64,000 nucleotides of DNA from Sandaracinaceae bacterium (lineage in GTDB: Bacteria > Myxococcota_A > Polyangia > Polyangiales > Houyiibacteriaceae). Below are positions 8,726 through 17,036 of the stretch, piece after piece. The notes beneath the pieces were generated by a model, which saw only the letters and a program-made list of their open reading frames with translations, was not told the DNA's origin and ran no database searches. The stretch is taken from contig JADJJE010000003.1 of the NCBI GenBank assembly GCA_016706685.1, positions 372,001-436,000 on the forward strand. The letters are read 5' to 3'. Each line of letters begins with the position of its first letter. Positions within the stretch are counted from its first letter, which is position 1. A program made the position numbers and the translations under genes.

Positions 8726-9840
8726 GCGCGGAAGGCCTCCACAGGGTCGATTCGTCGGAGACGCACCAAGGGCGCGTACGCGGATGCGAGCGCGGCGACA
8801 CACAGCACGAGGACGATCGTGAGCACGTCGTGCGCATGGATGACCAACCCCACCGTGGGGAACCAGCGCGCGAGCGCGCTGCGAAACGCGCACGAGAGCA
8901 GGGCGCCCAACGCGCCACCAACCATGACGAGCACGATGGCGTGCGTGAGCACCGAGAGGGTGACGCGTGTGATGGGCGCACCGAGCGCGAGGAGCACGGC
9001 GATGTCGCGCGCGCGATCGTCGACGACCGCGTGGATCAAGAGCGAGACGAGCACGGCCGCCGCAGCCATGCCGACGACGCAGACGATGAGGAGCAGCGGA
9101 CGAAACCCTGCGGCCACCTCGCGGACGTTGCGCTCGACGAACTGCTCTCGTGCATAGACGGAGACGCCCGGGAGCCGTGCTTCGAGCTCGCGGGCGACCG
9201 CGTCCCGGTCCGCGTCGCGCACGAGCTGAACGGCGACGAACGAGACGCGCTCGCCGAAACCACTCGCGCCAGACGCGCTCTCTCGCGTCAAGAAGGCGAA
9301 CTGGGTCGCGAGCAGGTTGGTCTCGTCGGAGATGCCCACGACCCGCGTCTCGACGCCGTTGAGCTGCACACGTCCGCCGACGTCGACCCCGAGCTGGAAC
9401 GCGGACGCGCGGTCGAGCACGACCTCTCGATCACGGCGTGGCGCGCGCCCCTCCGTGATCCGGGGCGGGCCACCGAGTCCAGTCGGTGCCTCGTAGCCGA
9501 GCACGAGCAACGAGAGCGGAGCCCGGTCGTCCGAAGCATGGTGCGCCGAGACGAAGCTGCGCAGCAGTGGGTCTGCCCGCCGCACACCGGGTACCGCGCG
9601 TGCGGCACCCAACGTCCCCTCGTCGAGGAGCGCCGACGACCGGATGAGATTGTCGGTCCCCAACGGCGCGATCCAGAGATCGATCCCCGGCTGACCCACA
9701 TACGACTCGACCGCGGACGTCAGGTTCCGGTAGCTGGCAACGAGCACCACCACGAGCAACGCGCTCGTGGCAACGCCCGAAGCGGCGAGGAGCGAACGCC
9801 GCCAAGCGCTCGCGAGCGCACGATAGAGGAGTGGGTTCAT
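8722..9840 (-). CDS. FtsX/DevC-type ABC exporter permease
   Basis: A 372-residue permease with the MacB/FtsX layout: an N-terminal membrane helix (about 15-40), a periplasmic domain of about 200 residues, then three C-terminal helices (about 255-365) ending in RLRRIDPVEAFRA, the conserved tail of this family. The N-terminal region with DLWIAPLGTDN is reminiscent of DevC-type subunits. Start ATG at 9840 overlaps the acetyltransferase stop by 4 nt; the gene end overlaps the ATPase start in the same way. No periplasmic adaptor (MacA/DevB) gene is adjacent, so the transporter may use a remote adaptor or work without one. Confidence 0.9.
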   Translation of the reverse strand: MNPLLYRALASAWRRSLLAASGVATSALLVVVLVASYRNLTSAVESYVGQPGIDLWIAPLGTDNLIRSSALLDEGTLGAARAVPGVRRADPLLRSFVSAHHASDDRAPLSLLVLGYEAPTGLGGPPRITEGRAPRRDREVVLDRASAFQLGVDVGGRVQLNGVETRVVGISDETNLLATQFAFLTRESASGASGFGERVSFVAVQLVRDADRDAVARELEARLPGVSVYAREQFVERNVREVAAGFRPLLLIVCVVGMAAAAVLVSLLIHAVVDDRARDIAVLLALGAPITRVTLSVLTHAIVLVMVGGALGALLSCAFRSALARWFPTVGLVIHAHDVLTIVLVLCVAALASAYAPLVRLRRIDPVEAFRA

Positions 9841-10910
9841 ACGAGAGCCATGTCGAAGCTGAGGGGACGCGGGCCAACGCGGAGAGGTACGGCAGCAGCG
9901 CTCCGCACGGTGTAGAGGTCGAAGTCGACGTGGGTGGTGACGAGCCCGCCCAGGGCGGCGGAGAGGGGATGGCGCACGTCGAGCGCGAGATCGAGATAGA
10001 GGTGCGCATGGCGCTCGCGTTCCCGGAGCAGCGAGACGAGCAGTCCGCGCAGATCTTCCGCACACTCTGCAGCGAACAGCGTCACATAGCCGAACGGCAC
10101 GAGGTCCCCGTCACGCGGCATCGGGGCCACGCCCGCCATGCGCGCACCGATGCGATGCACCTGCCGCGCGAGGGCAAGTGATGGGCCGAGGCCGAGCAGA
10201 CGCACACGTTTGATCGCGCTCGCATCCCAGACGGCACCGAACGCGGTCATTCGTCCTCGACGCTCGATGACGTGGAAGTCGTCGATGGCGAGGCCCATCG
10301 CGCGCATGCGCGCCCGCAGCGAATTCTCGCTCCACACGCAGGCGAGATCGCTCACCGCGCCGGTGCGATTCGAGAGCGCGACCATCTCCGGGATGTCGCT
10401 CTCGGTGGCCCTTCGCATGCCGGACACGCGGCAGCCGCGATGAGCGAAGTAGACGGAGTAGTTGCGTATCGTCGCGGCGCGCTCGAAACGGAGCGCAGAC
10501 GTGCGGCTCTCGACGATCCTCGACATCGAGCGGTTTCCCCCGAGCACGAGAGCGATCCCGAAGTCCGCCCCCGTGGCTTCGAGCCTGCCACGCGCCGCGT
10601 CGAGCAGCTCGCCGGCGAAGCGCTTGCCTCGGTGATGCGGGTCGATCTTGAGGTCGCCGAGATAGGAGATGCGGCGTGGCTCGGTCCCCACGGTTCGTAC
10701 CAGCGGCGCGTGCGTGCCCATCGCCGCGATCTCACCTCCACCCGGCGCATCGATGGCCAGGACCTCGGCCGCCGTGCCCTGCAGCCGCGTGAGCGCAAAG
10801 AAGTCTGGGTCGCGCTCTAGGCAGTAGCGCACCGACCCAGCCATCGGCGCGCGACGCGCTAGACGACAGAGTGCAGCGTTGTCGGCTTCGGTGGCGACGC
10901 GCACGGTCAT
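9837..10910 (-). CDS. GNAT-family N-acetyltransferase
   Basis: A 357-residue acyltransferase. The acetyl-CoA-binding motif is visible at about residues 83-105 (YLGDLKIDPHHRGKRFAGEL), matching GNAT motif A (an Arg/Gly-rich loop after a beta-strand). The C-terminal half (about 165-357) looks like a second GNAT-like lobe, as in two-domain members. It is the first gene of a three-gene unit with an ABC permease and ATPase coupled by 4-nt overlaps, which suggests it acylates the molecule that is exported or protects the cell from it. The substrate cannot be read from sequence. Confidence 0.82.
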   Translation of the reverse strand: MTVRVATEADNAALCRLARRAPMAGSVRYCLERDPDFFALTRLQGTAAEVLAIDAPGGGEIAAMGTHAPLVRTVGTEPRRISYLGDLKIDPHHRGKRFAGELLDAARGRLEATGADFGIALVLGGNRSMSRIVESRTSALRFERAATIRNYSVYFAHRGCRVSGMRRATESDIPEMVALSNRTGAVSDLACVWSENSLRARMRAMGLAIDDFHVIERRGRMTAFGAVWDASAIKRVRLLGLGPSLALARQVHRIGARMAGVAPMPRDGDLVPFGYVTLFAAECAEDLRGLLVSLLRERERHAHLYLDLALDVRHPLSAALGGLVTTHVDFDLYTVRSAAAVPLRVGPRPLSFDMALV

Positions 10911-11157
10911 CGGAGGCTGCCTTCCGGACCGCGATTGTTCTTGATGGCATCGAGCGAACGCATTCGAGAGACCTCAGCTGCATCGCGCCTATGCAGTGGT
11001 CGTGCCACGGACCACGCAGCCCGTTCGTCCGGGAACACCGGTACGTTCGGCTCAGACGCGCAGAACGTGGGCAATGAGCTGCACACATGCGTGCAGACGC
11101 CTGCACTCGGTGAGTGAGGTGTTGCAGCGAACCTCGCCACGTCCCAGGCTGTGCCCC

Positions 11158-12078
11158 ATGTCGTTGGTGTCCATGATCAAAGGTCGGAGCGGCGCGAGCG
11201 GCTTCGGGTATGCGTCCACGGCCGAAGAGGTCACCCAGGGGCTCGACCTCTCGGGGAAGACGGTGCTCATCACCGGCGTGGGCTCGGGGCTCGGGGCCGA
11301 GAGCGCGCGCGTGCTGGCCATGCGTGGGGCCCGCGTGCTGGGCGCGGCCCGCACCAAGGACAAGGCCGCGGAGGCGTGCCGCTCGCTGGGCAACGGGGCC
11401 ATCCCGCTCGCGTGTGAGCTGTCGGACCCCGCGTCGGTGCGCGCGTGCGTGGCCGAGGTGGTGCAGCTGGGCATCCCGGTGGACGTGCTGCTGTGCAACG
11501 CGGGCGTCATGGCGCTGCCCAAGCGCGAGGTGCTGCACGGCCAGGAGCTGCAGTTCCTGACCAACCACATCGGGCACTTCATCTTGGTCACGGGGCTGCT
11601 GGGCTCGCTCACGGAGCGCGGCCGCGTGGTCATGCTGTCGAGCGGCGCGCATCACCGCGCGCCCGAGGTGGGCATCGACTTCGACGACCTCACACTGCAG
11701 AAGAGCTACAGCCCGTGGGGCGCCTACGGGCAGTCGAAGCTGGCCAACCTGCTGTTCGCCAAGTCGCTCGCCAAGCGCCTGTCGGGCACCAGCCAGACCG
11801 CCAACGCGGTGCACCCGGGCGTGATCGCCACCAACCTCTGGCGGCACATGAACGTGGTGGCGCGCGTGGCGGCTCCCGTGGCGGCTGCGGTGGCGATGAA
11901 GAACATGGAGCAGGGGGCGGCCACGCAGTGCTACGTGGCCACGCATCCCTCGCTCGCGAGCGTGAGCGGCGAGTACTTCGCGGACTGCAACATCGAGAAG
12001 GCCTCGCGCCACGCGCGCAACGAGGCCATGGCCGAGCGGCTCTGGCAGGTCACCGAAGAGATCGTCGCGAAGCTGTAG
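11158..12078 (+). CDS. Short-chain dehydrogenase/reductase
   Basis: A 306-residue Rossmann-fold enzyme. The cofactor motif TGVGSGLG lies at about residues 39-46, the NAG motif at 114-116, a catalytic Ser at about 161-162 and the YGQSK pair (Tyr190, Lys194). The long form with the HFILVTGLL and HPGVIATNLW segments resembles the retinol-dehydrogenase/WW-domain-oxidoreductase-like group. It should reduce or oxidise a carbonyl or alcohol with NAD(P). The ATG at 11158 is chosen because it is the first in-frame ATG close to the fold. It stands alone, divergent from the acetyltransferase unit. Confidence 0.88.
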   Translation: MSLVSMIKGRSGASGFGYASTAEEVTQGLDLSGKTVLITGVGSGLGAESARVLAMRGARVLGAARTKDKAAEACRSLGNGAIPLACELSDPASVRACVAEVVQLGIPVDVLLCNAGVMALPKREVLHGQELQFLTNHIGHFILVTGLLGSLTERGRVVMLSSGAHHRAPEVGIDFDDLTLQKSYSPWGAYGQSKLANLLFAKSLAKRLSGTSQTANAVHPGVIATNLWRHMNVVARVAAPVAAAVAMKNMEQGAATQCYVATHPSLASVSGEYFADCNIEKASRHARNEAMAERLWQVTEEIVAKL

Positions 12079-12102
12079 CGCGAGCTGCGCACTCCCAGCG
12101 GG

Positions 12103-12864
12103 CTAGCGCTTGGCAGGCTTGGGCTTCAGCAAGCCCAGCGCGGCCAGGTGGAGGATGAGCTGCACGAGCTCCACCGCCGACACGCGCACGTCGTGTGCCC
12201 GGCGCTGCGGCCCGCGCACCCAGCCCTCTTCGTGCCAGTGGTTGGCCAGCCCCGGGGCGCGCTCGCCCAGGATGGTGAGCGCCACTCCGCCGCTGGTGAG
12301 CCGCAGGTAGGCCCCGGCGTCGTGGTCCACCACTTCGTTCTCGTGCGAGAGGCCCGGCGGCGCGGGGCGGCGTTGGATGCGTCGGCCACTCTCCACGCTC
12401 GCTGGCAGGGTGAGCACGCGCTGGCCCACGCCGAACACGCCGCGCAGGACCAGCCGCTGCCCGTCCACGTGCAGCTGCGTGCGCAGCTTGCCCTGCGCCT
12501 CGAGCACGATGAGAAGGCCGAGCGCCACCGCGGTAATCCCAAGAGGCCCCAGCGCGAGGGGCGGCACCGGCGTGCGCCACGCCATGACGCCCAGCAGGCC
12601 TAGAAACCACAGCAGCACCACCGCGACCACGGCCTTCCAGGTGCGCCCGTCGGAACCGCTGAGGGTGAACGCCTGGGTGCCCGGACCAGGCTGCATGCTG
12701 ACGGGCACGTCGTGCACCTTGTGCAGGTGCCCCGCCAGGTTGGGGGCGTTCACCACGCTGCCGCAGCCCGGGCAGGGGAGCGCGCTCGCGGGGTGCGCCG
12801 CAGCGAGCGAGAGAGCCGCTGGCACCACGGCGAGCAGCGACGGGGAGGCGCTCGGGGCCGTCAC
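12103..12864 (-). CDS. Zinc-finger membrane protein coupled to an ECF sigma factor
   Basis: A 253-residue protein. Near residues 30-50 is a C2H2-like zinc finger (CPGCGSVVNAPNLAGHLHKV, followed by His). Two membrane helices follow (about 72-90 and 98-116). The remainder is soluble and unrecognised. The GTG start at 12864 overlaps the sigma-factor stop as GTGA, so the two proteins are probably made together. Gene position and membrane topology suit an anti-sigma factor, but the finger is not the classical Hx3Cx2C anti-sigma zinc motif, so this role is only an inference. Confidence 0.75.
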   Translation of the reverse strand: MTAPSASPSLLAVVPAALSLAAAHPASALPCPGCGSVVNAPNLAGHLHKVHDVPVSMQPGPGTQAFTLSGSDGRTWKAVVAVVLLWFLGLLGVMAWRTPVPPLALGPLGITAVALGLLIVLEAQGKLRTQLHVDGQRLVLRGVFGVGQRVLTLPASVESGRRIQRRPAPPGLSHENEVVDHDAGAYLRLTSGGVALTILGERAPGLANHWHEEGWVRGPQRRAHDVRVSAVELVQLILHLAALGLLKPKPAKR

Positions 12865-13889
12865 GCGGGGCTCCGCAGCTGCAGGGTGAGGCGGGCCAAG
12901 AAGGCCGCGTCGGCGCTCGGGTCGGAGTCGGCCGCCAGTAGTAGCGCGCCCAGCGTGGCGCTCGCATCCTGCTGCGGAGCGGCCGAGGCAGAGGCCTCGC
13001 GCGAGGGTGCAGGCGGCGACGCAGACGGGACGCCGCGGAGGCCATCGAAGAGGCGCGTGAGCCCGACCCACACTCCCGCTCCGCGAGCCGGTGCGCCTGC
13101 GCTGAGAGGAGGTGCCACCGGTCCGCTGGGCGCGCCCGTGGGCCGCGCGCTCGGTGCAGGAGCGGGCGCGGGCGGTGCATAGGCAGCTGGCGGAGCCACC
13201 TGCGCGCTCTCGGGCGCTGCAGCCCGCGGAGGAGGCGGCATAGGCGCGGGCTGCGCGAGCGGAGCCCCAGGGGCAGCGGGCGCACCAAACGACGGGAGCG
13301 CCCCCGAGTAGGCTGGCGCCGCAGCGCCCACCCCGAGCGCGGGGCCTTCGATGGCGTCGCGCATCTTGGTGAGCGCGCGCCCCACACGCATTCGTACGGC
13401 CCCAGACTTCACCCCGAAGCTCTCCGCGATCTCGTCGAACGACAGCCCGTGCGCGAAGCGCAGCAGCACCATGGCGCGCTCGCCCTCACTGAGCACGGCC
13501 AGCCCCTCGCGGATGTCGGCGCGGCGGGCCATCAGGTCGCTCACCAGCACCTCCTCGGTGTCGGCCACCAGCGGCTCGCGAACGTCGTCCTCGCGCCCGA
13601 GGGACCACGGCTGGCGCGCGCTGCGCCGCAGGTGATCGAGGCAGCGGTGCCGCGCGATGGTGAGCAGCCAGGTGCGCGCCGACGCTTCGCCGCGAAACTC
13701 CGGCAGCGCGAGGAAAGCCTTGCCGAACGCGTCCTGCGCCAGGTCCTCGGCGGTGCCGCGGTCACGCACGATGGTGGTGCAGAGGTGCAGCACGTCCCGC
13801 CCGTGCGCGCGCACCAGCCAGTCGGCGGCGGCGTGCAGGTCACCGCGCTCGAGGTGCCCCTCGAAGCTCTGCGCGCTGGTCTCGGTCAT
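12861..13889 (-). CDS. ECF sigma factor with long Pro/Ala-rich C-terminal extension
   Basis: A 342-residue protein. Residues about 18-90 carry sigma region 2 (AEDLAQDAFGKAFLALPEFR, then ARTWLLTIARHRCLDHLRR), and about 125-180 carry region 4 with the helix-turn-helix LSFDEIAESFGVKSGAVRMR. A normal ECF sigma would end near 185. Here a low-complexity Pro/Ala extension (about 185-290) leads to a short conserved-looking end. Extensions like this can act as built-in regulatory domains. The start ATG at 13889 is the one that begins the region 2 helix at a normal distance. Downstream is the coupled zinc-finger membrane protein. Confidence 0.88.
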   Translation of the reverse strand: MTETSAQSFEGHLERGDLHAAADWLVRAHGRDVLHLCTTIVRDRGTAEDLAQDAFGKAFLALPEFRGEASARTWLLTIARHRCLDHLRRSARQPWSLGREDDVREPLVADTEEVLVSDLMARRADIREGLAVLSEGERAMVLLRFAHGLSFDEIAESFGVKSGAVRMRVGRALTKMRDAIEGPALGVGAAAPAYSGALPSFGAPAAPGAPLAQPAPMPPPPRAAAPESAQVAPPAAYAPPAPAPAPSARPTGAPSGPVAPPLSAGAPARGAGVWVGLTRLFDGLRGVPSASPPAPSREASASAAPQQDASATLGALLLAADSDPSADAAFLARLTLQLRSPA

Positions 13890-13905
13890 GAGTGCCAGGG
13901 CAGTA

Positions 13906-13932
13906 GACGAAGGAGCCCCACGCTTTGTCACA
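13906..13932 (-). promoter_or_regulatory. Candidate ECF-type promoter of the sigma-factor gene
   Basis: On the minus strand TGTGACA (13932-13926) is followed by 16 nt and CGTC (13909-13906), then the ATG at 13889. A -35 like TGTNACA and a -10 CGTC are known for some ECF sigma groups. A near-identical arrangement lies on the other strand (13999-14024), suggesting both genes answer to the adjacent sigma factor. Confidence 0.35.
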
Positions 13933-13998
13933 GGCTTTTTTTCGTGCACCCGGAAAGCGTTGTGATTCCCGGCGAATAGAAGTTTTCTTCGCCGCGTG

Positions 13999-14024
13999 CG
14001 TGACACGCCGAGCGGGGCCTCGTC
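13999..14024 (+). promoter_or_regulatory. Candidate ECF-type promoter of the divergent gene
   Basis: CGTGACA (13999-14005), 15 nt, then CGTC (14021-14024). It precedes a Shine-Dalgarno-like GAGAAAGGA (about 14032-14040) and the ATG at 14051. It matches the candidate promoter on the opposite strand in both boxes and nearly in spacing. Confidence 0.35.
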
Positions 14025-14050
14025 AGGCATGGAGAAAGGAACACTCCGCC

Positions 14051-15118
14051 ATGACCTCCTCGCCCATGAACGTTCGCATCGCCGGCAACACCCTCCAGAT
14101 GGGGGCCCTGACCATCACCTTCCACCGCACGCTGCGCATCCCCGACAACGGCCGTCAGTACCCGCTGCCGCCTTCGCTGGGCGCGTTCCCGCTGCGCCAC
14201 GTGGAGGACTACAAAGACCGCGTGCCCGAGAACTGGCGCGAGCGCGGCGGGGTGTTCCTGCCCATGTACCAGCGCGAGGCCATGTGGATCTCGTTCAACG
14301 GGCCCGCACACCAGCCGCGCGCCGTGCAGGTGGCCGTGGGCAAGGTCTGCGCGCTGACCGGGAAGCCGTGGTCCAACACGCTGGGCGACCCGAGCCAGAA
14401 GGGCGGCCAGAACTACCTGGTGACGCCGCCGCAGCCATGGCTGGACGGCATCTGCGCGGGGCACGGCACCATCAAGCAGTTCGTGGCCATGCCGCTGGGC
14501 ACCGGCGTCACGGTGGAGGGCCAGGTGACCGGCGAAGAGAGCGTGGGTGGGCTGCAGTTGCAGGTGTTCGACCCCAAGCCTGGGCGCTTTCCGGATGCGC
14601 CGCCGCCGCCGCCCTTCCCGCGCGCTCCCGCCATGGGCTTCCCGGACTCCGGCTCGTTCGGCCCGCCCTTGGCGTACGGCATGGCCGGAGCCATCCCGCC
14701 TCCCATGTACGCCCCGGCCCCCTGCGCCGCGCCCGCCCCACGTCAGCAGGCCACCATGGGCCTCGCCGCGGGCGGCAAGATGCAGCAGAAGCTCTACCCG
14801 GACCCGCACGGCCGAGACACCTGGGACCTCACCCAGAGCGGGCGCTGCTTCGTGCACCTCTGCAACAGCGAGCTGTACAGCGCCATCACGGGTGAGCCCG
14901 CGCCCGCGTCGCCCGTGGACGCCAACAGCTACAAGGCGCACGGCTTCCCGTGGTTCCAGCTGTACGACGAGGGCGCGCCCGCGCTGGACACCACGCCCAC
15001 GCTGGCCGGGGTGAAGAGCCTGGGCGAGCTGGACGCGGAGCACGGCGCCCCGCCCGAGGCCGTGAACGAGTCCATCTTCGGCAAGATGAAGCGGTTGGTG
15101 CGCGACGGCGTGTGGTGA
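14051..15118 (+). CDS. Conserved hypothetical protein divergent from the ECF sigma gene
   Basis: A 355-residue protein with no signal peptide. The N-terminal two-fifths contain phrases such as RIPDNGRQYPLPPSLGAFPL, YQREAMWISF and GTGVTVEGQVTGEE that look like a conserved family, possibly shared with actinobacteria (from memory, not checked). A Pro-rich linker (about 180-240) separates it from a C-terminal region (DPHGRDTWDLTQSGRCFVH, then FPWFQLYDEG). The function is unknown. The ATG at 14051 has a good ribosome-binding site. The gene is probably controlled by the neighbouring sigma factor. It converges on the DUF998-like gene. Confidence 0.75.
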   Translation: MTSSPMNVRIAGNTLQMGALTITFHRTLRIPDNGRQYPLPPSLGAFPLRHVEDYKDRVPENWRERGGVFLPMYQREAMWISFNGPAHQPRAVQVAVGKVCALTGKPWSNTLGDPSQKGGQNYLVTPPQPWLDGICAGHGTIKQFVAMPLGTGVTVEGQVTGEESVGGLQLQVFDPKPGRFPDAPPPPPFPRAPAMGFPDSGSFGPPLAYGMAGAIPPPMYAPAPCAAPAPRQQATMGLAAGGKMQQKLYPDPHGRDTWDLTQSGRCFVHLCNSELYSAITGEPAPASPVDANSYKAHGFPWFQLYDEGAPALDTTPTLAGVKSLGELDAEHGAPPEAVNESIFGKMKRLVRDGVW

Positions 15119-15130
15119 CGCTGCACCTTC

Positions 15131-15147
15131 GAGCCGCGCGGCGGCTC
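15131..15147. terminator. Hairpin between convergent genes
   Basis: GAGCCGC (15131-15137), loop GCG, GCGGCTC (15141-15147). This perfect 7-bp GC-rich stem lies 12 nt after the plus-strand stop at 15118 and overlaps the stop of the minus-strand gene at 15146. There is no T-tract. Confidence 0.45.
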
Positions 15148-15829
15148 AGTGCTCGCGTGTGGGGGCCGAAGGTGGCGCCGACGCAAGCGGGGTGAGCGCC
15201 ACCACCACCAGCCACAGCAGGATCAACAGCGTGACCACCTTCTGGATGGCGGGCACGCCCACGCCATAGGCGGGCCCACCCACCAGCTCGGCCACGTACT
15301 GCGCGAAGTGCAGCAGCGCGCCCACGAACACCACGCGGGTGAGCACGCGCAGGCCGTGTGCCGGCGGCGTGGCCCGAGCCGCCCCGCGCACCACCGCAAC
15401 GCTCGCGAGCGCCAGCGCGAGCAGCGCGGGCACGGCGGAGACCCCGATCACCAGGAAGTGCAGACGGCCGAAGCGGTCGGCCGGCATGAGCGGGATGGCC
15501 AGCATGCCCAGACACGCGATGCCGCTGAGCGCGCGCGTGGCACGGCGCGGGCGTTGGCCTTCGAACCACGCGCTCGCGCACCACAGCCCGGCGAAGATGG
15601 CCAGCACCACCGCGAGCGCGCCCACCTGCGCGAGCTGCGCGCCCACCGCGTGGTCCTCGCCGTTGAGGGCCTGCGAGCGGTAGAGGTCGCACCAGTAGTT
15701 GCCGAAGAACGCGTAGCCCTCACTGCTGCGGTCGGCCTGCGTCCCGCCGGGGTAGCGCAGCGCCGACACGCCCGTGAGCAACAGGAAGCCGAGGACGCCG
15801 CCCACGGTCAGCGCACGCGCAGCCTTCAC
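15146..15829 (-). CDS. DUF998-like multi-pass membrane protein
   Basis: A 227-residue protein with about six membrane helices. The pattern (helix, extracytoplasmic loop with YFFGNYWCDLY-like sequence, helix pairs, the LMPADRFGRLHFL loop, further helices) resembles the DUF998 family, whose function is not known. The GTG at 15829 was chosen because it lies 10 nt after the upstream stop and starts directly before the first helix; longer forms would overlap the lipoprotein gene. It follows the lipoprotein and hydrolase genes as the probable third gene of an operon. Confidence 0.75.
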   Translation of the reverse strand: MKAARALTVGGVLGFLLLTGVSALRYPGGTQADRSSEGYAFFGNYWCDLYRSQALNGEDHAVGAQLAQVGALAVVLAIFAGLWCASAWFEGQRPRRATRALSGIACLGMLAIPLMPADRFGRLHFLVIGVSAVPALLALALASVAVVRGAARATPPAHGLRVLTRVVFVGALLHFAQYVAELVGGPAYGVGVPAIQKVVTLLILLWLVVVALTPLASAPPSAPTREH

Positions 15830-15839
15830 GGGAGGGCGC

Positions 15840-17036
15840 TCATGGCTGGAAGCGCGCTTCGCCGAGCGCACGCAGCCAGGGCTCGAGCGGGGCGCCCGCG
15901 CGGCTCACCACCGACACGTGCGTGAAGAGGTGATCGTCCACCGGCTGCATGAGCTCGAGGCGCACGGTGCTGGGCGAGGTCTCCGTGCGGTAGAAGCTGG
16001 CCGCGGCCCCGAAGAGCGGGTGGGACTCGGTCACGGGCGAGGTGGCCATGTTGGCGGGGTGCCCGCCGAAGTAGAGGAAGCCGCTGACGCTGGGGCTGCC
16101 GAGGGGCAGCAGGTCGTAGTAGCGGTGCACCTGATAGTCGGGCCCCGGCTGCGAGACCACCACGCCCCGCGCGGGCAGCGTCATGTGTAGCGTGCGGCTA
16201 CCGGCCCAGAGCGCCACGCGTTGGCCCACCTCGAGCGCGCGAGTGCCGGCTTGCAGCGTGCGGGCCGAGCGCAGGGCGAGCCCCAGGCAAGCGTCGCGCC
16301 CACCGCGCGCCGCGCGCGGGTTCACGTAGAACGAGAGCACCTGCAGCGTGCGGTCGGGGGAGATCACGTAGAGCGTGAGCACCCGCACCGCCTCGCCGGT
16401 GGTGTCGAGCGCGCGCGGCACCACGCGCAGCGCCTCCACGCCCTCGCCCAGCACGTCGTGGCGCGTCACGTCGCTGTCCGGGAAGTTCTCGGCAGCGTCG
16501 GCGCGCACCTGCGCCACGATGTCCGGCCCGGCCGTGACGAACAGCTCGTGAGCCATGATGACCATCTTCTCGCCGTCGCGGTCCAGGAACAGCCGCGACT
16601 CCGCGCGCTCGGGCTCGGGGGCGCCCATGACGTTCCACGCGCGCGGCTCGGCGATTGCCCCGGCTAGCGGACGGATGGTGAGCCGGTTGTCCAGCACGGA
16701 CGTGGGCGGGCCGAGCGGCAGCCGACCCATGGCGCCACAGCCGAAGCGCGCGTCCTCGGCAGGGCTAGGGACGCTGGGGGCAGGCACCTCGCTGGCCGCG
16801 GCCAACACGCCATGCGCCGCGAGGGCCGGTGCCGCGTGGACCGTGGGCGGATCCACCGGGGGCGTGGGGCTGCCCGCCGAGGAGGTGTCGCTCGGCTCGC
16901 CCTCTGCTGGCTCGGTTGCGGCGCCGGCCGCGCTGCCCTCGGACTCACGCTGCGAGGCGGACCCACCGCCGCACGACGCGCACGCCATGAGCAGCAGCAG
17001 GCCCGCGAGCCAGGTGCGTGACAGCACCCGCGTCAC
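15840..17036 (-). CDS. Lipoprotein of unknown function
   Basis: A 398-residue lipoprotein. The lipobox LMACASC lies near residues 16-22, followed by a low-complexity Ser/Glu/Pro linker (to about 95). The rest is a globular region with no family I recognise. The GTG start overlaps the stop of the upstream hydrolase gene as GTGA. Its co-occurrence with a membrane-anchored hydrolase and a DUF998-like membrane protein suggests a shared envelope role, but nothing in the sequence shows what this is. Confidence 0.78.
   Translation of the reverse strand: MTRVLSRTWLAGLLLLMACASCGGGSASQRESEGSAAGAATEPAEGEPSDTSSAGSPTPPVDPPTVHAAPALAAHGVLAAASEVPAPSVPSPAEDARFGCGAMGRLPLGPPTSVLDNRLTIRPLAGAIAEPRAWNVMGAPEPERAESRLFLDRDGEKMVIMAHELFVTAGPDIVAQVRADAAENFPDSDVTRHDVLGEGVEALRVVPRALDTTGEAVRVLTLYVISPDRTLQVLSFYVNPRAARGGRDACLGLALRSARTLQAGTRALEVGQRVALWAGSRTLHMTLPARGVVVSQPGPDYQVHRYYDLLPLGSPSVSGFLYFGGHPANMATSPVTESHPLFGAAASFYRTETSPSTVRLELMQPVDDHLFTHVSVVSRAGAPLEPWLRALGEARFQP

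Noticed and set aside
11080..11095. TGCAC/GTGCA inverted repeat upstream of the dehydrogenase gene
   Set aside because: Only 5-bp arms, not positioned relative to a recognisable promoter; could be chance in GC-rich DNA.
13925..14050. Longer start for the 355-residue protein
   Set aside because: An upstream in-frame start would run through the candidate promoter and ribosome-binding site; ATG 14051 has GAGAAAGGA at the right distance.
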